NCBI GenBank assembly: GCA_016785225.1
Contig: JAFBJZ010000946.1
Coordinates: 496,001 to 560,000 of the forward strand
Direction: 5' to 3'
DNA from: Psettodes erumei
Lineage: Eukaryota > Chordata > Actinopteri > Pleuronectiformes > Psettodidae
Length of the DNA: 64,000 nucleotides
Below are positions 10,903 to 24,001 of the stretch, piece after piece; the first letter of the stretch is position 1, and each line of letters begins with the position of its first letter. The position numbers and the translations under genes are program-made. Below the pieces are notes generated by a model. The model did not search any database, was not told the DNA's origin, and saw only the letters and a program-made list of their open reading frames with translations.

Positions 10903-11560
10903 GACTCATTTGCGCTGCCGACAAAAGCAAAAAAAAAAAAAAAAAGAAGAAAAAAAAAGGTGTTGTGGGGCTTAAAACAGGCGAGATGAATTTGCTAACA
11001 CTCACTTGAATAATAGGAGCTCTATTTAGTTCAATAAATATATTTTTGAAGAGCCCTAGTCTGTACATGTGTCATCATTACTGAGGCTAATTTCAGCAGT
11101 TAATTGCGTTGTCAATGGTTAACAACGGAGCTAATGTTTAGCTAAATACTTGTTCGTTCAAGCCACCTCTTTGACATAAGGTACATTTGAAAACCCTTAA
11201 AACTCCAGTTTTTAAAGACCAAGCAGGGCAAAGGACTCCATATAATGTTTCTTATGGTTTATTACGTCCACTGCTGGCTTTAGTAACCGCTAACGACAGA
11301 GTCGCATACAGAACACGGTTAACACAGGCTACGTTAGCTAACACATCGCAGAGCAAACTGGACGGACACGCGTTCGCTACGAGTTCGAGCCGCAGCGCGG
11401 TGCCTGAGTGAACGCGTAGCAACCGGCTAACGACACAACAACACGAAGCGACTTTTCTTACCGTAAGGTTGCTAAAATGGCAGCCCTTCACAAATGCTTT
11501 CTCCGGCGGAAGGTATTTCCTGTAGAAGTCGCTCCCGAAAACGGCACTGTTTTTTTGACG
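10903..11560 (-). promoter_or_regulatory. gzf1: gzf1 5' UTR, upstream intron and promoter region
   Basis: On the minus strand, CTTACG|GTAAGA gives a good splice donor with last exon base 11462. A pyrimidine-rich acceptor ending GGCAG lies at 10915, 12 bp before the start codon. This suggests a non-coding first exon at about 11462-11540 and a 547-bp intron. The upstream DNA has AAAATGGCAGCC (YY1-like, 11474-11485) and GGCGGAAG (ETS-like, about 11508). Exon and start site are inferred from motifs only. Confidence 0.5.
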
Positions 11561-14500
11561 TGCTGAACATCCGGTGCTTAGGTGGCTGATTTGAGATCAG
11601 TCCTCCATTCGTATGCCGCGTTTAAAAGGTTTGAATGGCCGAGTGCAGGCGCTGCTCCAGGGTCATTTGAGCGGGTTTCTCGACTCTGAGCGCAAAACGA
11701 CTGAAGAAATAGCGCATCTGACGTTTAATTTTCGGACAGTGCTTTCGAGCTAATACGCTGTAGTATGATTATTTAAAAAATATATATATTTTAGGTTGGT
11801 CGTAATTTTCTCCAGAACACTGTAATTTTAACAGCCAGTGAGCAATTATATGTTTTACTGCTAATATCATTTCCATTGCTGCACTTACGTTTGCAGTTGA
11901 AGTAAAACCATACTTAATCTAACATGCACTGTAAGTAGACTGTGCCGTTACTGCTGCGTTTGCAAACGGTGGTTTTGTGAAGTAATGATGTTAACCGTGA
12001 TCCTGAACGGCACGAGCCTGAGCTGTAACTTTATGAGTGCACTACCGCCGTGTGCCCACATGGGGGCGCCAGTGCACAGAGCGGTTCGATGTGATAGACA
12101 CTGCTAACCTGCACCTCGAAGAGCCACATTTGCATTTTCTTCAGCAGTGTCAGTTTTGACACTGATTAGCCTCATTCTAGCAGGTAGTTTACACACTGAT
12201 AATTGTTAAACTCTGTGTTTTACATTCTTTTTAAAGCCATGGTATATAATAGTAATGGTCTGTTGTCATTGTGCGAGAATGGTTCCAAGACCAATGCAAA
12301 AATAGGCCAACACGCTGAAAGATTTAAAGCTAATTCATTTACATTCAGGCCAACATAAATCATCTCCGGGGTTGCAAAAAGCATGCCGTCATTCCGAAGG
12401 TGTATGGAAAGTTACTTGAGGATTCACTGGGGTGCTGGGCTGCAGCTGCCGAGGGATTTTTTTTTTCTTCCAGAGGAAATCCATATACCTTACATTTGCC
12501 TTAATGAATTCTGCAAGCTAGCAATCTCTTCAGTTCCGGTGACTCATGCTGCTCCCCGGACCGAAAGCTGTACAGGCTTCGGCTCTGACCTGGAACACTG
12601 TGGTAACCTGTCTTTTATTACATTACTCCTCTGCCATACAAACATAATACCATAATTTTATAGATATCTGCAGATGGAGTAATCGGACAATGTATGCTCA
12701 TGGGAACCACAAGTATTTGCATAGTTATTAATGGGGCTTAAAGTATGGCACATAAGCCTTGAGTTTAATGGAATACTGAATTACTATGTGCTAATTTATA
12801 TGAATTAATTCTTCGTTTCCATGAGTACAACCTCTGACAGGATTGAAATTAGAAGAAGGAAAACAATTTTTCACTTGGTGCACGGTAGTGAGAGAGCATC
12901 TTTCACACAGGATTTAGTCTGGGTGTTGCAGCAATGTCAGCTGTTGGTAGAAACTGCTCTAGTGAAATGATAAAATAACACCTTCATGTGTGCCAGTGGC
13001 TGCAGTCGTGATTGGCTGGTTGAGATTTCCTTTGCGGTGTCGTGTACCACTTAAAGTCCGGGTTGATGTCAGCGGGAGATGTTGAACGTGAGAGAGTTGG
13101 GCGTTTGTGTTGCTGCGATGCGAACACAGGATGCTTTGTCAGATAGGAGATACGGCAGAGACGCAGACAGGCAGGTTTCTGCGTGTCATCGCTGGCTGAC
13201 GAGGCGATGCTGCACCACTGAAATAACGAAAGGTTGAGCAGGCATTTCGGAAACATGCCATTCTCATCTTCTTCCTGCAGTGACACCGGCTGACTTTTCA
13301 CATTGCTCCCGGGGCATTTCGGGTTATTCAAAGGGGAGCTGGGACGGAGAGAGAGAAAGTGGATGTCATGTCTTTACAGTCAAGGGTTCAGGTGCTGCCA
13401 GTCCATGGCGCGCTACATCGCCGGAAACCGAAAACAAAATGTTTCGCCGAAGACGGGGCCGTGTTTGCCCTGCTTATGGCTGGACTCCTCCGCAGGACCG
13501 AAAATATCAGCGCTGACGCTCCACGGTGCACAAACAACATTACAAAATGCGCACTGTGCGAGAGAGAGAGAGAAAAACTCAAAGCCAAAGCCAATTTAAA
13601 TCTGAGGCTGCAGAGCGCACGCACACACACACAGCGTTAGTGGCAAAAAGAAAAAACACAGTCGAATTTGCGAGTTTGGTGGCGATGGTCCTGACCCGGG
13701 GCTCGGTTTGTGTGCTGGATCGCACACACTCTTTAATTTGGACGCAGCGAGGGGGAAGTCAGTCAGTCGGTGTCCTTACAGGACCTCTCGGCAGCTCCTT
13801 AGCGGAGCTGACTCACGGCCCCGGCAGATGAACTGAACCGGGGGCCGGTAAACACGAGAACATTACATGGAAGTGCGGACGCCGGTGGTCCAAGAGCGAC
13901 CGCAGTATTCTCTTTGTGCTCGCCCGTTTAACCACACGGCCGATGCCAGGCCAATCAAAAAGCAGTCCAAACTCTGAGCTCTGCGGTGTCCCTCTCTTCC
14001 CCTCACGTCTGCGAACTCAATAGAAAACACGTCTCGTGAACTTTTCTTTCCTAATCCTCTTAGAGTTGGATTTTTCTTTTCTTTTTTTTTATCAATGGCA
14101 TGTTCCTACTTTAACAGTGGGATGCATTTGATTGATTTAATGCAGATTGTGAGTGTGGTTTGAGTTGCTTTAGAAAAAAAAAAACGGACACGAAACTCCA
14201 CCCATATTTATGCGAGGGGATCGTGTGTTTGTGTAGTCCTGTCAAGGCCAAGGTTGCGTTGCCAGGATAAACATGGCGGCCCGGACCTGTCTATGGTAGC
14301 CTCTCCTAACACTTCAACATAGCTCCCCTCCCCTCCCTCTCTTCCTTTTTTTTTTTCTTGTTTTTTCTCGACTGGCCTGACGCCACGCCACATTCAGCCG
14401 ATCCAGAATATCGCTGGAACCCTTAAAACCTCAAAGGAACATCGGGGACTCGAGAAAACCAGTGATTCCGAAAGACTCCTCGGGCTGTGATGTGGAGATG

Positions 14501-17500
14501 TGCTTCTTCTTGGCGAGGACTAGTCAGAAAACATTTTTTCATGTTGTTTTGTTTTTTTTAAACCAAAGGAGAAAATATGCATATGATCGCAGCAACAAAG
14601 GGGCAAAATTGTAATTTTTCTTTTCCAGAAGTACTTGCAAAATCATTGACAGACTCATCAGCCCTAAGTCATACTTATGTACTATTGACGGTAAAAAGCA
14701 AACGTTAGCATCCTGCAAGGCTAAAATGGCGAAGCTGGCGAGCGCACGGCTGCAGGCTCCTTAGCCTCGGGCTTTTCGCTGCGTTGCGCTGTAAACAAAC
14801 AGCTTCGCTTGCGTGACGTGGATTTTCGTGCAAAAATAACCTGTGAATGTGATCTGCCTCTGTTATCTGTCTCTGTTTCACCAAACAGAGACGCCTTTTC
14901 TTCTCATGTCCGCCTGGTTCAGTAAAATACTTTCTTTTCATTGATGAAAAGATATATGGCATTCGGAGATGAAATTACTTTCCAAATGGCCTCTGACTCA
15001 CCGTCTCTATTCCCAGCGCTCCCTCGCGCTCGCGCCCCCCCCCCCCACCCCTCTCTCCACCTTCACTCGTCCTTGTGAATGTTCTATCTATTGTAACTGT
15101 ATACAGCACTTAGCACTTCAGACGGCAGACGCACCGGCTCAAGGACAACCGCCCACTCCTGCGATGCTCATAAATAGACTATTTGTGCGGGCTTACCAAT
15201 CACCTTACCAACCGAGCCAGCGTGGGCGCTTTGCGGGCGCTGAGACCGAAATAGATCTCGGCCGGCTGCGTGAGGGTGGACTCGGGGCCTCCGGCCGGCA
15301 GCGGGAGAGGCCCGTTTTGCACGGGCTAAGAAAGACCCGCCGTGAACAACAGTGACTCACGAAGTCTGCCCCGTTTTAGAAAATGTGCGATTTCGACATC
15401 CGCGCTAAAACAGGTGGCGTCACCTCCGCGCGGCTTCCCAGAATGCACCGCCGTCCTCCCGACTGCGTGGGACCCGACCATCAGCACATTCCTGGAGAGC
15501 TGGATCCCCCAGAAGCAACAATCCCTCCTTCCTCTCTTCCCTCCCTTCCTTCCTGCCGCCCTCGTGTCCTCTCCTTCGCTTCCGCGGATTGCATCACTCG
15601 TCTGCCTCCTGGCCTCCTCTGCTCGGACCCTTTAATCACACGCGGCACCCGCGAGCGCGCGCGTGCGAGCCGCAGACACACGCGCGCGCGCACGCCCCAC
15701 TGTGGGCAGAAGGCACCCTCGACAGTCCTCATCCTGGTTTTGTGGCTTCAGTTGGAATTTTATGGTTGGTTTGAGCGGAGGATTCTGGAGGATTTCCAGC
15801 TGCCCTCCAAAGACTCTGCTCCTCTCTTTCTCTCCCTCCATCTCTTTGTTCCTTCCTTTTAGCCCCCCCCACCACCACCCCCACGCTCCACCCGCTTGCC
15901 CTCAAGGTCAGAAATATCCTGTGGTTTAGGTTTGATCCCCTCGGATATGCCCTCGCTCTTTCTGCCTCTCCCTTCCTCTCTGTCTCGCTCGCGCGCACAC
16001 ACTTACTGTAAAGCACGCTGCGCTGCTCCTAGCCTTCCCATACAGGAAACACATGCTGGGCTCAGCATAGGCGGGTCTGTGCGATTTGCAGTTGCAGACA
16101 CACACGCACACTCCCTCCCACCAGGGGTCAAGAGGCTATCCGGACTTGTAACATTCGGGAAAGGAAGAAAAAAAAAATCCTCATCGTTCCCTGTGCTGAA
16201 GTCGCCGCTTTTCCATGTCAGATCCAGTGGTTCAGAGACAGTAAATAAAAAGGAGCTGATCCTTAACTTCTTCCCACGGAGTCAGTGGACTGCACCGGCC
16301 CCAGCCCAGGTTTCGCCCCGCTCCTCCGGGTTCACCTTATTCTTGGGGTTGTGTAACGTGGCGGGGATCCAGCCCTTGCGTAAGAGCACGGGGCCTCGGC
16401 CGGCTGAAAGGACGCCAGTCCGACCAGTCATCCTCTCATATCCGCGGGTTAATGGAGGAAAACAGAGCCTTGCCCAATTAAAGCCTCGATCCCGAGTCTC
16501 TCTGGTGTGAGCATCAGCTGTCGAAAAACAGATGTTGAGTTGAGCATTTATGGAAAATACCAGCTGAGCTACATTAAGCTGGTTTTTGCCTTAAAGTAGT
16601 TTGCCCTATTTATTAGGGTTTGGTTTTTTGAGTTTATGTCCACATCCAGTGCCTTTGAGGCCTTAATAACTGCATTGAATACATTTCCTTCCTCCTAAGA
16701 CGTTTGCAAAACTGATCTTTCTGCTCGTTTTGAGACCTGCTGCTCCTGAGCTGTCGTCTCCTGCGAAACCAGTGGCAAAAATTGACGTCGCGTCACCTCG
16801 GTGCTCGCGAGGACAGTCGGACGGCTTGTGAAAGCGTCGCTCTCTAGTGCCTCCAGTGGTCAGACACACCACAGGGTGCCTTTAATGTCGGCCCCCGCAG
16901 CACGGAATCGCTAGATACCAATCAAAGAAAAAAGTGCGATGATATTTTTTTTTTGTGACAGTAGAGAAAAGGGAACATGGCGGGGGGCATTCTGCACAGC
17001 CGTATTATCTTCCGCAAACCACATGGGACTTCCCTAATTCATTTTTGGTGCCACTTTGCACCTGCGAAGCGGGCCGGCCCACCCGCCAGGTGTGCACCCG
17101 CGACGCCCCGCCGGCTTATCTGGCCTCAGACTGAGTCGGGGAGGGGGGGGGGCTTCACCAGGGATCGCCGACTGATGCTTTACCGCGGAGAGGACAAAAG
17201 GCTCTCCCAGTAAAATAAACCACAAATAGTTCTGGAGAAAACGCTGCGCAGCGCTGTTCGGCCTCGGCTTGTTGACACAACAGCCCGAGGCGGATTGTTT
17301 TTCACGTACGCGCCCGGCCGTCAAATATATACAGTGTCGGATTAGCTCCGGAGTCGCCTCTCGAAAGGGTCTGTGTTTTCCGTAGCGCGTTTGTCCGTTT
17401 TCTTTGGGTATTCTCCCAGAAAGCGGAGGAGACCGCAGACACGAAAATACCTACGTGCAATGAAGCCCGACCATACTGTGAACCGGCTCAACCCACGTAA

Positions 17501-17900
17501 TGCATCCTGCCTGTCGACCTCTAGGGAGATGGCGAATATATTTTAATTATTGTCATCATGGGTTTGTTAATCCCCCGCTGTATCAAATACTCCGCGCGTT
17601 GTTTGATTTCCGCAGCCGCCGCCGCAACTTGCTCAGGGCTCCCTGAGATAAAACACGCTCTCACGCTGGGTGGTGGGTGGGGGCGATCCCAGCCTTGAAG
17701 TAAGATCTTGAACGCTGACCCCTTCCCTTCCCCGCTCTTGGTGGATAATCACAAAATCCCGATAATCTGAAGAAACACCGCCTCCCTTTGAGGGGCCACC
17801 ATCTTTCTTTTCGTACGAACCTCGCTCTCTCCCTCGACGTCCTTTTTGGGAAGGAAAAAAGAATGGCCATAAATGGAGAGGAGGGAGGAAAGAGAGCAGT
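11561..17900. other. Intergenic region right of gzf1
   Basis: No supported gene is present. Several long open frames (for example at 15383-15862 and 15896-16510) are compositionally biased, rich in Ser/Pro/Arg, and lack a recognisable domain or splice-linked partner. CCACATGGGGGCGCC at 12056-12070 is a CTCF-like site with two mismatches. CpG content is raised at 14.9-16.5 kb and 16.9-17.4 kb. Short poly(C) and poly(T) runs are common. Confidence 0.5.
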
Positions 17901-17918
17901 GGGGGCTGGGGCTGTGAT

Positions 17919-17920
<2 letters not shown>

Positions 17921-17972
<52 letters not shown>
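17921..17972. repeat. (TG)26 microsatellite
   Basis: A perfect TG run of about 52 bp. It faces an opposite (CA)n array at 18112-18166, with about 140 bp between them. Confidence 0.97.
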
Positions 17973-17974
<2 letters not shown>

Positions 17975-18111
17975 GGGTTGTAGATCTGGCAGGCTGTTCC
18001 AGCGATGAGACCCATGACTGACACATTTACTGTAGAACAAGACAAGTATGTGAGTGTGTGTGAGAGATAGACACAGGGAGTGACAGGATGAGATAGAATT
18101 AGTGGCTCATG

Positions 18112-18132
18112 CACACACACGCACACACACAT

Positions 18133-18166
<34 letters not shown>
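18112..18166. repeat. Imperfect (CA)n microsatellite
   Basis: A CA array interrupted by GC and ATGC units, ending at CACACTGG. It is the inverted partner of the TG run at 17921-17972. Confidence 0.95.
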
Positions 18167-18168
<2 letters not shown>

Positions 18169-20581
18169 GAAGTGAAACATTAACAGATAGTGTCTTTCTG
18201 TCAGCTGAGTGAACTCACGGGACCGAAGCTCCACTCCACTAATTTCATTCTCATGCTAGGATTTTTCTTTTTCTGTATTGTGCAGAGGGCGCAGGCACCT
18301 CCGCAGTCTCTTTCTTCTCCGACTGCGAACCCGGGCCACGGACCCCGACGCGTCACTTTTTCCATAATGAGCTCTCGTTTGACCCGCAGCCGTCCAAACA
18401 GCCTTCGACCGGAGACGGCCGCTGCCGCTTATCCGCGCCGCGGCGATAACGGGGCCTCCTCTCGCTCGCTCGGCGGTGTCAGATGAGCGGAGTGCGGAGG
18501 AGATGGTCGGAGAGGAGAGGAGAATGATTCATTGTGGCGCTCCGTAATTGAATGATCCGGCATTCATCGCCGGCGTGATGGTGAGATCATCCCTCCGCCA
18601 TTAGACCTGGAGCTGGACTGCGGGGTGGCGGCGGCGGCGGCAGCGGGCACGGACATTTAAAGGACTCCACCAGTGGCTCTGCGTGTCTCTCTGCTGTTGA
18701 CTGTTCCAAAGATGAGCATTAGTGTATTAAGTGATTAATCTCCCCTTCACCTGTCGACCTATCTTTTTTTTTGCACGGTGAATACTGGCATCTTTCAAAC
18801 TCCGTCCGCACAACTGAAACCGAGTAGCTCCCCTCACGATGACTAACCTGTATCGCACACCACCGATATAAACAGACCCTCAGCAGCAGCGGCAGCCATT
18901 AATTGCCATAGTTAATGTGTCATTTTGAAATGCCATTCCGAAGTGATAGCAATTAGAATGTGCGTTTAGGATTTTGAAGGCGGGCGATTTTATCATCCTT
19001 TTACTGCGCCTTCAGGACGACGAAAGTTCTCCGTGAGCGATACGAGCCAAGAGAGGCGGTTTGCCCTTTTGGCAGCCAGCCGTACGGTGCGCCTGCCCTC
19101 AGCACAGTTCAGCACCGGCTCATGTTGTAAATAATAATAACAGTAGCAGTTATAATAAACAGACACTGGCCCTCTCAGAGGTTTGTATATTAACCGCCAG
19201 CGCAGAGGTGATATCCGTGCTGCAGATATTTCATGGAAGATGAGATTTACCTTCGCGCCCGTCCTTTGCAGAGCTTCGGCTAGGCTCGGACGGTGATTGG
19301 ACAAACCAGACTTGCTTCCTGTTCCTGACCTGGCTGGAGGGATTAGCCAGCGTTCGAGCGAGAGTGGTAAACTCCACAATCCCTTTGCATCTGTCGACAA
19401 AACGCCGTCGCAGATAGAACGGCTAAGGTCGGGTGGCAGTTTTGATTACACGCCGTTAGTATTTTGCATACATGTGCATCTGTAAAGCAGCAGCAGAAGT
19501 GCTGTGTGAGTGTATGTATGTGTGTGTGTGTGTGTGTTGGGGGGGTCACCTTGACTTTGCCACTGCAGTGCAAATCAGTGAGTTAGAGAAGGTAATCTTT
19601 TTCACATTTGTCCCGCGAGTCTCACATCAGAGCACAGAGAAGCAATTTACCTTCTCAGCGTTGCACAAAGTAAATACACAGACTGCAGTCAAACCCCCCC
19701 GCCTAGCTCTGTGTGCACGAGTGATAAAAGGCAGGGGGACGGGAGAAAGACTGCTAGGTACACAGGTAAATGGACGAAATGATCCAGTTTGCCTCATTAG
19801 AGGGAAAAAAAAACCCAAAACATTGTGTTCCCGGCAATCCAGACCACAGCCGGGTTGTCATGGAAACCGGGCAGCATTGTCACAGGCTGTATCCATGGGG
19901 CTCTTGCCTGTCTGTGTGTCTGTCTCTCCACATTTGTTCTTCATCAGGGACACTCAGATCGCTGATATTCTGCACCACGTGGCTATGAGTCATTTGCCAC
20001 ATCTGGCACCGGAAAGGGTTTGCAAGCAGAGAACGCGCGCGCGCGCACGTTCTCCGGATGACCTGCGCGCACCCACAAACATGCGCGGGAGCATCGCCCG
20101 TGTTGTTAAATTGGTTCGAGAGCACAGGTGGGAACATGTGAAGGTTTTTTTTTGCCCATATGCCTTTGTCAGCGCGTGACAGGCGCACAACCGCGCCGCG
20201 TCACCTCCTCCTTTCTCGGCGGCTATCTTCACGGCTCTCGGCCTTTTGTGATCCGGGCCGTTTCCCCCTCATTATATATCAGGTAGATTATGCGCTTTAA
20301 TCGCCCCTTTAGTCTCCCGGATCGGCTGAAGCGCTCAGCGGGCTTCCTGCTTATCTAGGCCGCCAGATGTCAAAATCTGGGGCCGTGTGGAAAGCCGGAG
20401 CGGCGCTCGCTCTGCGCTATGCAGGGAGAGGAGGTGACTGATGTGGAGGGGAGCGCCGGAGTTCGTGAGGGGGAGCCGGTGGGCGGGAGGAGAGAGAGAG
20501 GGGCAAGATGCGAGCGTACACTGGGTGATTTTTCGTTTGAGCCGGAGATAGGGAGCGTAGAGTACTGAGGCCAGGGCTGGA
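18167..20581. other. Intergenic DNA with candidate conserved element
   Basis: No gene was recognised. A (TG)n run lies at about 19519-19537. The stretch 18880-18980 is unique, AT-rich and holds several TAATT-type homeodomain cores (CATTAATTGCC, TAGTTAATG, GCAATTAG), which makes it a candidate regulatory element. A short GCGCGCGCGC tract lies at about 20036-20046. Open frames here overlap simple sequence and have no family resemblance. Confidence 0.4.
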
Positions 20582-20599
20582 CGCACACAAACACACACA

Positions 20600-20634
<35 letters not shown>
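20582..20634. repeat. (CA)n microsatellite
   Basis: A CA array with a GCGC interruption. A second CA array in the same orientation starts 130 bp downstream. Confidence 0.95.
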
Positions 20635-20638
<4 letters not shown>

Positions 20639-20757
20639 CCTGAGGTGCAAGGTAGAACAGAGTGATGAGTGACCGACCGTCTCCATCGCTCTCCTGCCAT
20701 CGCCTACAGCTGTTTCATCAAAGCTGCTCTCCTGGCACCTCTTCACGCGCCTGCCCG

Positions 20758-20763
<6 letters not shown>

Positions 20764-20801
<38 letters not shown>

Positions 20802-20821
20802 ACACGCACGCACACACACAC
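20764..20821. repeat. (CA)n microsatellite, interrupted
   Basis: A CA array with CTCA and GCACGC interruptions, paired with the array at 20582-20634. Confidence 0.95.
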
Positions 20822-22438
20822 GTCTCTTAGTCATTTATCTCTCCTGCCAGCTTGATCTGGCCGCTTATCTCCTCAATCTTTCCTTAACTTGAACGGACAC
20901 ACACACTTACGCACACTTATACACACACACACAGACTCGTCTTCATGACTTCAGAGGACGTTCCGTTGACCTACATTTATTTCATGGAGACTTGCCTTCA
21001 CTTCAGCGCAAACCATACCTTAAAACGCATCTTCGCTGTAAGACTTAGTGTTCTGCGGACTTGCTTTTTGTCCCCCTGAAGGAAGACAAGTCCCCATCAT
21101 GTGACTGTGGATGCAGACTTAGGTCCCCACAACCGGAGTAATACCTCTCTCTTGAAACTGGCACTAGCTGCACATGGCTTAACTGTATTTTACATTCCAC
21201 ATATGGATCTATGGAAGGAGGATAAAAACACGTTCGAGACATCTGATGTGGATTCCGTGTCTTTAATCATTGCAATCCCGCTACGGCAACATCTTCCCCG
21301 CGTGACTCCACCTCCTTCTCACTTATAGATCGCGCGCTTTCGATGTTAATTATTCTCAGATAATCTATATGCAGTGGCCCACGTCCTATCATTCAGGATT
21401 TACAACCACCTGAAATATCGTTATCGAATTAGCCGTAAAACTGGAGCGCGCAGCCGTTTCTGCATATGAAGCCATTTGTTATTGGCCTCAGTTCCTCCAA
21501 ATTAGGACCACGTTCCCATTAAGCCCCGGTTTCTGCCGCAAAAGGGAAATGCTGGTCGTCGTTCCCGCGTCCGCTTTGCTTCACGGCTAAGCGCTTGAAG
21601 ATAAACCTGTTTGCCGGGGTTTTTTCGAAGCGGCATGTTCTGGTCCTTCTCGCTTTTGTTACAGATTCATTTCAAAACCTCGGCCAGTTCCTCTTCGAAA
21701 ATGTCTTTTCTCACCGGTAAATATTCTGTTCTCTTGAATGAATCGGGTCATAATTCAGCTCACGTGACAGTCGCGGCATGTCTTGCTGTCAAGTGTGCAT
21801 CTTCAACATGCATCTGTCACTTTGACCATGAAAAGTCCGGCTTTGCTCCACTGATTTATTCATTTTTCGCCTTAGCTATGCCGCTGTTAGTCGTTTGAAT
21901 ACAGTCAAAGGGAAAGCTAATATAAAAATCTATGTGATTTGCATCCATCATCACCTTAAAACTAAATAACAGAATGATGAAATTTAAAAAAAATATAGGA
22001 TTATGGAGTAAAAATGGTTAGTGTCCTTGACCTAATCGAGAAAGGCTGGAGTGCTGGGACGCTCGCAGAATCTTTGCCGTCCGGCAGCTGCCTCGTTGCA
22101 AAACCATCTGTATCCATCTTCCAATGCATTAAATTAACTAATGGGGTGTGAAACTGGCTGTTAAAGTCGCTGATTGCGAAGTGCGGCGCCGCTTCCATAA
22201 CAGAACAGCATGTGAGATGTAAAGGGGGCTCTTTTGCAGCCAACTGCAAATCAAACACCAGTTAACAAGAAAGTCAGAGTCTGGCTGGAATCTCACCGGA
22301 GTCTTGAGCTCAGCCGTGCATAGCTGATGCGGTTCCTGCCGAACTGCTTCCAACCAGCCAGCCAGCCACCCAGCCAGCCGCTCCCTGGCAAACCCGCCTG
22401 TGTATGACTCATCACATGAAGCATGTGATCCTTAATGC

Positions 22439-22458
22439 ACACACACACACACACACAC
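22439..22458. repeat. (CA)10 microsatellite
   Basis: A short CA run that faces a (TG)n run about 130 bp to the right, inside otherwise unique intergenic DNA. Confidence 0.9.
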
Positions 22459-22589
22459 GCGCCTGCACACGAGTACAGTCACATTCATCTGCCAGGGGCT
22501 TCCCTTCCCAACGGTGCATTACATGCATTAAGAAATCCCCGACACGCACACAAGAGAAGGGAAGCCCTTTGTGTTTAAGTTGGCGCCCG

Positions 22590-22620
22590 TGTGCGCGTGT
22601 GTGTGTGTGTGTGTGTGTGC
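22590..22620. repeat. (TG)n microsatellite
   Basis: A GTGTGCGCG(TG)n run, the inverted partner of the CA run at 22439-22458. Confidence 0.9.
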
Positions 22621-23773
22621 GCAGCTCCAATTTGAGGGGGTTTATGCTCGTGGCGGTGTGTGTCGATGTGCGAATAAGAGCGTGCTGATTTTCCTCGCAG
22701 GGCCACCGTTTGATGAGGGATGAGTCATCTGGATGGAGACCCCGAGGAAGACTGGCAGGTTGGTGACTCACCCTGCAAAAAAAAAAAAAAAAAAAAAGAA
22801 AAAAAGTGTGTAGCTATATACTGTATATGCACACACAGTCGATAATTCATCATATGTGCATGTGTATCCATATGCACATCCGTGCGCATGTGCAAGCATT
22901 AATGAGGGCGTACACACAAACATATGTTAACATTATAAGTGTGTGTGTGTGCGCACAGGCCTGTGCTGTATATACAGTATGCGTGTCCTGTGGGTAGGCA
23001 GCCTGCTTTGGGCTGTTTTTGTTTATCTTCCTGCAGAGTGGGGAGAGTCGGTATGTATATGCATAATCAGGGAGCCGCCACGGGGAATTGTTGACGCCAT
23101 TAATCCAGCACGCCGAGAGGCGTTCCTCGCTCCGCGCCACACACGTCCCCGAACCCCGCGCTCTTATCGGCCTGCTGAAATAATATCACCGGCGTAATGC
23201 AACATGGACGCCAGCGTCTCCGGCCATGCAGGCATTTGGCTGAACCGACGTCATCGTTTCAGACGTAGCGGGGGAGTGCGTCATTTGCGCCGGGACCAAA
23301 CTGATATTCATCTTTTTCTATTCGTCAAAAGTGTCTGGTGAGAAACACAGACTGGGTTGTCAGATGATTCGCTTTCGGATCATTCAGCTTAGTGGCGTCT
23401 GTGAAAACCCCCTCGCCCGGTCAAAGGCGCGGGGTTCTCCGGAAAGCGTGGCTGAGATCTTTGCAAGGCGCCCCGACGAGTCGCCGGCGCCCTCGTGCTT
23501 TCAAGCGCCGTACGCCAAGAATCGCCGAAGGCCAATGGAAGCCTTCAGTTGGGCTGCGGATGCACAACATGGCGTTCGCAGGAGGAGTTCACAGAGCCTG
23601 TGATGGGCGATCATCAGACGAATGCGACCGTGGTTGAAGCGGTCAGAGTCTATCTCTTTACATTAAGGTGATTGATCAGCCAGGCGGGACGCCTGGCCCA
23701 TGATGAGGCAGTTATCTCGAAGAGACAACGGCGAGATCATTAATCTTCCCCCCCTGTGAAGAGGAGGCAGGGC

Positions 23774-23777
<4 letters not shown>

Positions 23778-23820
<43 letters not shown>

Positions 23821-23821
23821 G
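23778..23821. repeat. (TG)n microsatellite
   Basis: A TG run with one CG interruption near its end. It is followed about 120 bp later by a CA array. Confidence 0.95.
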
Positions 23822-23941
23822 TCAAGTTGCCCATGTGTGGGGTTTTGATCGGTGAAAGCAGCGCTTGTTTGTTCGCAGCAGCTCCGATGAGGGTTTGTCA
23901 AAAAAAAAAAAAAAGAAAGCCGGCACCGTCTCTCTAGGTTT

Positions 23942-23943
<2 letters not shown>

Positions 23944-23975
<32 letters not shown>

Positions 23976-24001
23976 TGCACACACACACACACACGCGCAC
24001 A
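23944..24001. repeat. (CA)n microsatellite
   Basis: A CA array interrupted by GCATG and GCGC. It is the inverted partner of the TG run at 23778-23821. Confidence 0.95.

Noticed and set aside
15896..16510. 204-codon open frame on the + strand
   Set aside because: Ser/Pro/Arg-rich composition in CpG- and pyrimidine-rich DNA, no domain, and equally long frames on the opposite strand.
17661..18234. His/Thr- and Cys/Val-rich open frames around CA/TG arrays (also at 20.4-20.8, 22.4-22.7, 23.7-24.1 and 42.4-42.7 kb)
   Set aside because: These are translations of dinucleotide repeats.
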